Assembly: GCA_003214815.1 (NCBI GenBank)
Contig: QCLE01000004.1
Coordinates: 49,874-113,873 of the forward strand
Direction of reading: 5' to 3'
Source of the DNA: Prochlorococcus sp. AG-412-J13
Lineage (GTDB): Bacteria; Cyanobacteriota; Cyanobacteriia; PCC-6307; Cyanobiaceae
Length of the DNA stretch: 64,000 nt
Positions within the stretch are counted from its first letter, which is position 1. The number at the start of each line of letters is the position of its first letter. The notes beneath the pieces were generated by a model, which had not been told where the DNA came from, searched no databases, and saw only the letters and a program-made list of their open reading frames with translations. This document shows positions 59,680 to 64,000 of the stretch, piece by piece. The position numbers and the translations under genes were made by a program.

Positions 59680-59971
59680 TAGTCATAGCAATTGATCTCA
59701 GTTACACCAATTATTGAGTCTCAAAATTCCGTAGAAAAATCCGTAGATATTTAAGGAAATTAACAAAAACTTCTACGGAAGTTCAATGGCATGTGTGCGT
59801 CTTTCTTATTGAAATCTGCTAATAAGCGGCAATAATAAAAGTATTAGTTGTTGCGCCGTTTAACTCAATCCATGAAACTGACCACGATTCAACTAACTGC
59901 AGTCTTATTTGACCTTCGATAAGTCACTTAGGGTTGTTTGGATTTATCACCTTTAAACTCTTCTATATATA
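59680..59971. other. island left flank without genes
   Basis: About 290 bases between tRNA-Pro and the first island ORF. The only structure seen is the CCGTAGA repeat family described separately (59727-59780). No ORF above about 20 codons is convincing. If the island integrates at tRNA-Pro, this flank should carry recombinase arm sites and the promoter of the first island genes. Confidence 0.5.
59727..59780. repeat. inverted/direct repeat next to tRNA-Pro
   Basis: TTCCGTAGAA at 59727-59736 is the exact reverse complement of TTCTACGGAA at 59771-59780, and TCCGTAGA recurs directly at 59740-59747. The three copies lie within 54 bases, just 48 bases from the tRNA end. Recombinase-binding or excisionase sites are plausible; a stem-loop terminator is less likely because no T run follows. 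Confidence 0.6.
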
Positions 59972-60238
59972 TTGAGAAAACGCAGAACCCCACCAAATGA
60001 ATTCGGAAAAGATAGTCTTATTAGCTATCTCGAAGATGGTGGTGTTCATATGAGTCGCTATGACTCAATGGGTATTGCTAGAGACTTAATTAACTTTGAG
60101 AAAAATTCTAGTGGCAAGGTTAATGGAGTTCCAGAAAACCTTGAACCATGCGTTGCAACAGCATATAGAAAGTTTAAGAATAATCCATCTCAGTTAGATG
60201 AATTCGAAAAATTGGATCGAACTATCAGATCTACTTAG
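59972..60238 (+). CDS. island hypothetical protein, 88 residues
   Basis: A small soluble protein beginning (from TTG 59972) with a basic stretch MRKRRTPPNEFGKDSL and continuing SYLEDGGVHMSRYDSMGIARDL. It is rich in charged residues and helical in feel, with no membrane segment. A later ATG (MSRYDSMG) could be the real start. Its 3' end overlaps the next ORF by 41 bases in another frame. No family is recognised; early position beside an excisionase-like gene suggests a regulatory role. Confidence 0.45.
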   Translation: MRKRRTPPNEFGKDSLISYLEDGGVHMSRYDSMGIARDLINFEKNSSGKVNGVPENLEPCVATAYRKFKNNPSQLDEFEKLDRTIRST

Positions 60239-60470
60239 CCTTCTATACCTTTCAGAACGTACCTTTTATAAGTTAAAAAAAGCAAATGTCTTCATTGCTG
60301 GAGAACACTTCTATCGAATAGGTGAAGGAAGGCAAAAAGGAAAATGTATCTATGGATTAGAAGAGTGCAGGAAGGCACTTCTAAAAAATTCAGTAGATAA
60401 CGCTAAAAAGGTTAAAGGAGCTAGGTATAGCAAAAATCTGTTAAAAGAATTTTCAAATAGAGGACTTTGA
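60198..60470 (+). CDS. excisionase/AlpA-like helix-turn-helix protein
   Basis: A 90-residue basic protein. Residues 5-30 (NWIELSDLLSLLYLSERTFYKLKKAN) look like the winged-helix HTH of excisionase or AlpA-type proteins, followed by FIAGEHFYRIGEGRQKGKCIYGLEECRKAL, the typical wing with an aromatic-rich strand and a short helix. The C-terminal tail is Lys-rich. It would bind DNA near the element end or an origin. Its ATG lies inside the preceding ORF. Confidence 0.65.
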   Translation: MNSKNWIELSDLLSLLYLSERTFYKLKKANVFIAGEHFYRIGEGRQKGKCIYGLEECRKALLKNSVDNAKKVKGARYSKNLLKEFSNRGL

Positions 60471-60472
60471 AA

Positions 60473-60574
60473 ATGAGAAAGTTTCTTTTTAATTTTATTC
60501 ATTTAAATAGAGTTCCACTCCAAGAAGTAAATAAGAACTTCAAAATCAAAAGAAAAAAAGGTGGTTTTAGATAA
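60473..60574 (+). CDS. 33-residue basic protein, translationally coupled
   Basis: An ORF below usual cut-offs: MRKFLFNFIHLNRVPLQEVN then a basic KIKRKKGGFR end. The ATG is two bases after the previous stop, and its TAA overlaps the next gene's ATG by one base (TAATG at 60572-60576). The AAAGGTGG inside its end is a ribosome-binding site for that gene. It may be a real microprotein or a leader that couples translation of the primase-like gene. Confidence 0.5.
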   Translation: MRKFLFNFIHLNRVPLQEVNKNFKIKRKKGGFR

Positions 60575-61404
60575 TGTCTTATACAAATTGGAAAGTCTAT
60601 GCCCATAGGCTGCAACCCTTTGATGGAGATCTAATACCAGTTTTTGATAAAGGAAAAAGAATTGGAGGAGCTGTAAAAGATCATAATTTTACTGTTAAAG
60701 ATATTCTTGATTTTGATGGTGTAAGAGCTATTGAACTTAGGACTTCAAAGCAATTAATGTGTCTTGATTTTGATTCCTTAGAAGCAATTAGATTTGCCGA
60801 AAATGAAGGGGGATTCATATTAGAAGACTTACAAACTTGGTTAGTACAAAGAGATAATCAACCCTTTAGATGTAAGTTTTTCTTTTATAGAACCAAACCA
60901 CAACGAGAAGAACTGGGCGAATTTAGCCTTGATCTTGAAGACCATGATCTAGAAGTATTTTCTAAAAGTACTAAACCCGTAACTGTTTTAGGCTGGCATA
61001 GAAAATCTGGACTTTATCGGTGGTATGGAACTGATCCAAGCAAAATTAACATATGTCCTCCAAAAGTTTGGGATTTTATTGTTGATCAATACCAGAAGAA
61101 GTATCAAACAATTCGATCAAACAAATATTCTTCAAGAGATTGGCGACCACTAAGACCATGCCCGATTTGCAATCGAACGAAAGATAATGATTGCTTCATT
61201 AATCGAGATAGAAATTTTATTCAATGCCATCAAGGGAAAAGTAATCATCCTCCATCTTTAAAAGTTGGAGAAACAATTAAAAGACAGGGCCTAGAATGGG
61301 CATTTTGTGGAATTGGTACTAATGCAATTGGTGAATTTTCAAAATTCAAAATTCATATAAGTACTCCTACGCCTTGGGACATAATTTATGGAGATAGAAA
61401 ATGA
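60574..61404 (+). CDS. primase-polymerase-like protein with C-terminal zinc finger
   Basis: A 276-residue protein. Residues ~1-170 resemble bifunctional primase-polymerase domains of phages and integrative elements: LMCLDFD with catalytic D65/D67, a third acidic residue around E127 (LEVFSKST), and VLGWHRKSGLYRWY with H142, mirroring the usual GGxxxxPPSxHxxGxxYxW segment. Residues 196-218 form a C4-type finger (C196, C199, C207, C218). It would synthesise primers for element replication. The following helicase gene overlaps by four bases (ATGA), making a split primase-helicase pair. Confidence 0.75.
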   Translation: MSYTNWKVYAHRLQPFDGDLIPVFDKGKRIGGAVKDHNFTVKDILDFDGVRAIELRTSKQLMCLDFDSLEAIRFAENEGGFILEDLQTWLVQRDNQPFRCKFFFYRTKPQREELGEFSLDLEDHDLEVFSKSTKPVTVLGWHRKSGLYRWYGTDPSKINICPPKVWDFIVDQYQKKYQTIRSNKYSSRDWRPLRPCPICNRTKDNDCFINRDRNFIQCHQGKSNHPPSLKVGETIKRQGLEWAFCGIGTNAIGEFSKFKIHISTPTPWDIIYGDRK

Positions 61405-62603
61405 TAGATATTTATTCAGAATTAGATCATTCCAAAGTAGAGCAAGGTTGGAAACCAACAAGGCAAACAGTTAATGAAAGAAAACCTTCTGACCTATGTA
61501 TTGGAGACTGGAGCCTCAAATGCAGGACGTGGTTTCCCAATCTTCGATATAACGAACTGACCAAATTTTGTGAAAGCAACGGTAAGAAAATTAAACCTTC
61601 ATCAGTTGAACAACTTTATATAGTCCTTGGTGAAATGGGCTGGAAGATCGATAAGGCCAAGGCTCAAGATGTCTTTGAAAAAGTTGCTCAAGAAAATAGC
61701 TACAACCCGATCAAGGAATACTTGGAATATCTAGAAAAAGATCAAACTATTATTCCTGCTGATATATCCAAGCTTTCTACCACTTATTTAAAAACGACTG
61801 ATCCTCTCTCAGATGAAATGCTTTTCAAATGGCTAGTTGGAGCAGCTCAGCGAATATTTGAAAATGGCTGTCAGATGGACTTTTGTCTTGTTCTTAAAGG
61901 AAAACAAGGCTTGAGGAAATCAACTTTCTTTAGGACCTTATGCAAAGGTTTTTTCTGTGACTCCATGGCAGAAGGGAAAGACCACAGCATGTTAATTGGA
62001 ACAACTTGGTTCAAAGCTTTTGAAGAATTGGAAACAATTACAGGAAAAAAAGAATGCGGTGAATTAAAAAATTTAATCACGATTAGGGAAGATATTTTTA
62101 GAGCTCCTTTTGCAAGAAATACAGATCACCACCCAAGAGCGTCTGTCTTTTGCGCAACTGTTAATGATGATCAGTTTCTGAAAGACCAAACTGGTAATAG
62201 ACGTTTTTGGATAATTGAAATTAAGGAAAGAATAGATAATAAGCAGGTAGAAAAAGATCTTGATTCAATCTGGAAAGGTATCATGCTTGCTTATAAAGAG
62301 GGCATTTTGCCCATGCTCAGCGAAAAAGGTGAAGATCTTTCAAACTTGAGAAACAGTCAATTTGAGCAGGAAGATCCATATGAATATTACGCTCTTCAAT
62401 ACGTTGAGAATGCCAACACTTCAGAAAAATTCACAGCAAGAGAAGTTTTATGTCACGATATGTTTTATAGAGATCCAGAAAAGATAAAAAAAATAGATCT
62501 AACCGCTATGGGTAAATCGCTTGCAAGGATTGGTTGCATTAGCGCTGGGCAGTCAAACAAGAAAGGTGATCGTTCTAGATACTGGATAAAGCCAGAAAAA
62601 TAA
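61401..62603 (+). CDS. VapE/VirE-family helicase-like ATPase (phage/satellite replication protein)
   Basis: A 400-residue protein whose residues ~140-300 match the virulence-associated E domain: LVLKGKQGLRKSTFFRTL as P-loop (G167-T175), WFKAFEELE as the acidic Walker B-like region (~203-211), RAPFARNTDHHPRASVF, then CATVNDDQFLKDQTGNRRFWII with sensor Asn255 and Arg267/268. The P-loop has Arg172 where Gly is usual. This SF3/AAA-type replicative helicase is a hallmark of phage satellites and tRNA-inserted islands. The C-terminal ~100 residues may bind DNA. The ATG overlaps the primase stop. Confidence 0.85.
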   Translation: MIDIYSELDHSKVEQGWKPTRQTVNERKPSDLCIGDWSLKCRTWFPNLRYNELTKFCESNGKKIKPSSVEQLYIVLGEMGWKIDKAKAQDVFEKVAQENSYNPIKEYLEYLEKDQTIIPADISKLSTTYLKTTDPLSDEMLFKWLVGAAQRIFENGCQMDFCLVLKGKQGLRKSTFFRTLCKGFFCDSMAEGKDHSMLIGTTWFKAFEELETITGKKECGELKNLITIREDIFRAPFARNTDHHPRASVFCATVNDDQFLKDQTGNRRFWIIEIKERIDNKQVEKDLDSIWKGIMLAYKEGILPMLSEKGEDLSNLRNSQFEQEDPYEYYALQYVENANTSEKFTAREVLCHDMFYRDPEKIKKIDLTAMGKSLARIGCISAGQSNKKGDRSRYWIKPEK

Positions 62604-62767
62604 CTCAGCAAATCAGATTCAGTGAGTTCCTTTAAAAAGCATTTATAGTAAGTTCTTACGGGTGTTTAACTCACTAACTCATTAATTATTTATATAAATG
62701 TATTTATTTATAAATGAATATACAGAGGTCTTTAATAAGATTCAGTGAGTTAGTGAGTTGCTGAGTT
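62602..62767. repeat. iteron-like array, candidate replication origin
   Basis: The hexamer AACTCA/TGAGTT occurs seven times: AACTCA at 62602, 62668 and 62676; TGAGTT at 62623, 62746, 62754 and 62762. Within clusters the copies are phased by 8 bases. AGATTCAGTGAGTT is a direct repeat (62615-62628 and 62738-62751), AACTCACTAACTCA (62668-62681) is the exact reverse complement of 62746-62759, and AACTCAGCA (62602-62610) that of 62759-62767. Between them is a very AT-rich stretch (62680-62735) suited to unwinding. It begins at the 3' end of the helicase gene. Confidence 0.7.
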
Positions 62768-62899
62768 TAATGGGTCCTTTTCAGAGTAAGTATGTGGGTA
62801 ATTTCGGACCCCAAATTCCTCCTAGGTAAAAGGCTGCATAGTTAGACACACTTTTACAAATACTTGATCAGGTAAATGGACTAGAATAATTGCATAGCA
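62768..62899. other. island spacer after the repeat array
   Basis: This spacer lies between the repeat array and the next ORF. No coding frame or clear structure is seen. It should include the promoter of the small HTH gene, but no good -10/-35 pair stands out. Confidence 0.4.
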
Positions 62900-63175
62900 G
62901 TGAATCTCACCAAATGTAAATTTTGTAAGATGAAACCAAAATCATTGTATTTGGAAGCTTATACAATTTCCGAAACCGCTAGAAGACTAGGCTACAAATC
63001 CACCAAAACAATATATCGACTTCTCCAAAGAGATTTATTAGAAGACTATGTTTATTTGCACCAATCTGGAAGAGTTTATCTGATGTTAGAACCACCAAAT
63101 CTTCCAACTTTAGCGAATAAAATTAGAGGAAATATTCAAATAAGAAGAAATAATATTATCAAGCGGTGCAAGTAG
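62900..63175 (+). CDS. excisionase-like HTH protein, 91 residues
   Basis: Read from GTG 62900 the protein opens with a CxxC (CKFC) and continues MKPKSLYLEAYTISETARRLGYKSTKTIYRLLQRDLLEDYVYLHQSGRVYLMLEP, the pattern of a MerR/excisionase-like winged helix (xTISEtArrLGyksxxTIYrLl). A start at ATG 62930 would drop the CxxC and keep the HTH. The C-terminal ~20 residues are Arg/Lys/Asn-rich. This is the second such protein in the island; it may control excision or expression. Confidence 0.65.
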   Translation: MNLTKCKFCKMKPKSLYLEAYTISETARRLGYKSTKTIYRLLQRDLLEDYVYLHQSGRVYLMLEPPNLPTLANKIRGNIQIRRNNIIKRCK

Positions 63176-63191
63176 TAAGCGTTTCATTTTT

Positions 63192-63569
63192 TTAATTTCT
63201 AGCAGGACAGTTAATCCCACGTATTTCAAAATATCCATATAAGACGTAATGAAGACGTCCAGCTTCCTCTATGTCGCGTACAGAAAAATACTGTTTAGAA
63301 CCATTTGGAAAGGTGTGAATAAAACCTGGAATCCAACCATGGAGCCCTGAAATCAAGTCAGGATGATTATTGACGTAACATTCAGTCCAGGAAATCCAGT
63401 CGGTTCCAATAGAAGGACTTCTACCACTTTCATACGCGATGGCAAGCATTTCGCTAAAAGCAATTTCATTTTGATCAGCTATGCGAGAATGTCCAGCATG
63501 ATTAGCAAAAGATGCTGTTGGTGTAATAGATAAAGCGAGTATTCCTGCAATTGCTAATGCTTTTTTCAT
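63192..63569 (-). CDS. small exported protein of the island, unknown
   Basis: A 125-residue protein with a clear signal peptide (MKKALAIAGILALSITPTAS, cleavage near SFA-NHA). The mature part is ~103 residues with a His-rich start NHAGHSR, three Trp, and two Cys (TECYVNN and NCPARN) that could pair. It contains an HPDLISGLHGWIPGFIHTFPNGSKQYFSVRD segment. It is convergent with the HTH gene and looks like island cargo. I recognise no family. Confidence 0.65.
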   Translation of the reverse strand: MKKALAIAGILALSITPTASFANHAGHSRIADQNEIAFSEMLAIAYESGRSPSIGTDWISWTECYVNNHPDLISGLHGWIPGFIHTFPNGSKQYFSVRDIEEAGRLHYVLYGYFEIRGINCPARN

Positions 63570-63660
63570 TAAAAAAGAAAGGTTTTTTTATTTATAGCAG
63601 AAAAGAAAAAATAAAAATGTTCAGGTGCCAGGTACAGGATATAGGCAATGAATTAAGCTA
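63570..63660. other. upstream region of the exported-protein gene
   Basis: Short AT-rich stretch before the change in base composition. An A-rich leader (TTTCTTTTTTAAT on the plus strand) with AAGAAAGG lies near the ATG of the minus-strand gene; a GGTTTTTTTATT run follows. Nothing else is supported. Confidence 0.35.
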
Positions 63661-64000
63661 TAGCTAATAATCGCTGGTCGGGTCGTTAGCAGTAGGCACT
63701 AAGGCCTCACCTACCAGTGTTACCACACCAGTCGTTACAACACGTCCACCCACGTCAGTCAAAAGGCGTCAAAAGAAAGGCGAAGGCGTCACACCTCGCA
63801 CACACGAGCTGGCACACACATCCGTCTAGGGACACACACAATCTATCTGCACACCAGTCCACCTCCGCATTATTCTTTATCTGGGACACACACAATCTAT
63901 CTGCACACCAGTCGCTAACCCACCAGTCACTCCCTACAGTCGCTTCTGTCTTTTCTTCTGCAGGGACACACAATACCCCCACCATCTGCACATCTTCCTA
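63661..64000. repeat. GC-rich, C/A-skewed repeat region
   Basis: Composition jumps to about half G+C (31 of 60 in 63661-63720) against roughly 30 % elsewhere. A 31-base unit beginning GGGACACACACAATCTATCT and ending CACCAGTC occurs at 63829-63859 and 63883-63913, offset 54 bases; a partial copy (GGGACACACAAT) lies near 63963, and CACCAGTC recurs at about 63726 and 63921. The plus strand is rich in CACACA with few G after ~63790. No convincing gene is seen; a minus-strand frame across the repeats is rejected below. Confidence 0.75.

Larger units (their letters stand above)
59680..64000 (+). mobile_element. tRNA-Pro-associated genomic island, satellite-like (right end not reached)
   Basis: From the tRNA-Pro 3' end on, gene content switches from core functions to small DNA-binding proteins, a primase-polymerase-like protein, a VapE-type helicase, iteron-like repeats, a second HTH protein, an exported protein and GC-rich repeats. 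tRNA-anchored elements with this replication module are known in Prochlorococcus as tycheposons, some of which are viral satellites. I could not find a copy of the tRNA 3' end downstream nor an integrase, so the right border lies beyond 64000 or the element is decayed. Confidence 0.75.

Noticed and set aside
63755..63991. Minus-strand frame of 78 codons across the GC-rich repeats (contains DWCADRLCVS twice)
   Set aside because: The frame survives because the DNA repeat offset is a multiple of three; the product is Cys/Trp-rich and unlike a natural small protein, and no ribosome site is seen.
63180..64000. Right attachment site for the tRNA-Pro island
   Set aside because: I looked for a copy of the tRNA-Pro 3' end and found none; the visible CACCAGTC repeats do not match it.

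Overview
The window reads as a chromosome segment of a marine picocyanobacterium, almost certainly a high-light-adapted Prochlorococcus. It is very AT-rich (around 30 % GC by eye), densely packed, and carries psbY, psbP, two very short high-light-inducible (Hli) genes, petH, crtISO, sasA, a RecBCD set and streamlined hypotheticals typical of that group. No phycobilisome structural genes are seen. The assignment is by recognition of protein families and was not tested by a database search.

Layout. Bases 1-54,400 are core chromosome: the end of leuA; a 7TM-HD phosphohydrolase; folD; crtE; cobB; the zwf-opcA pair (oxidative pentose phosphate entry); petH; tRNA-Glu; the clock kinase sasA; prs; malQ; a UbiB-type kinase; cdsA; clpC; then a tight plus-strand run lysA-cdaA-uppS-bioB-trhO-hypothetical. 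This is followed by lipA, recR, psbP, an ABC exporter, a DEAD-box helicase, a minus-strand recC-methyltransferase-recB-recD block, pdxJ, plsC, bolA-grxD, an unusual response regulator, crtISO, trmFO and psbY.

Bases 54,588-58,300 form a looser, small-gene zone starting at tRNA-Lys. It holds two Hli microproteins, a 42-residue CxxC protein, a porin with a strong terminator, a 55-residue and a 34-residue microprotein, and apt. After it comes a surface-protein gene of YadA-anchor type, split by two in-frame stop codons.

From tRNA-Pro(UGG) at 59,606 to the window end the content changes to a mobile genomic island. It contains small DNA-binding proteins, a 33-residue coupled ORF, a primase-polymerase-like protein with a zinc finger, and a VapE/VirE-type helicase. 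Next to the helicase gene is an iteron-like array built from AACTCA/TGAGTT with 8-bp phasing. A second excisionase-like protein, a small exported protein and a GC-rich C/A-skewed repeat region complete it. This resembles the satellite-like integrative elements (tycheposons) known from Prochlorococcus tRNA loci, but no integrase is visible here, so the element is either cut off by the window edge or non-autonomous.

Co-operation of genes: cdaA and the 7TM-HD protein could make and degrade c-di-AMP; zwf/opcA/petH control NADPH supply in dark and light; recBCD and recR serve DNA repair; the island's primase, helicase and repeat array look like a self-contained replication module.
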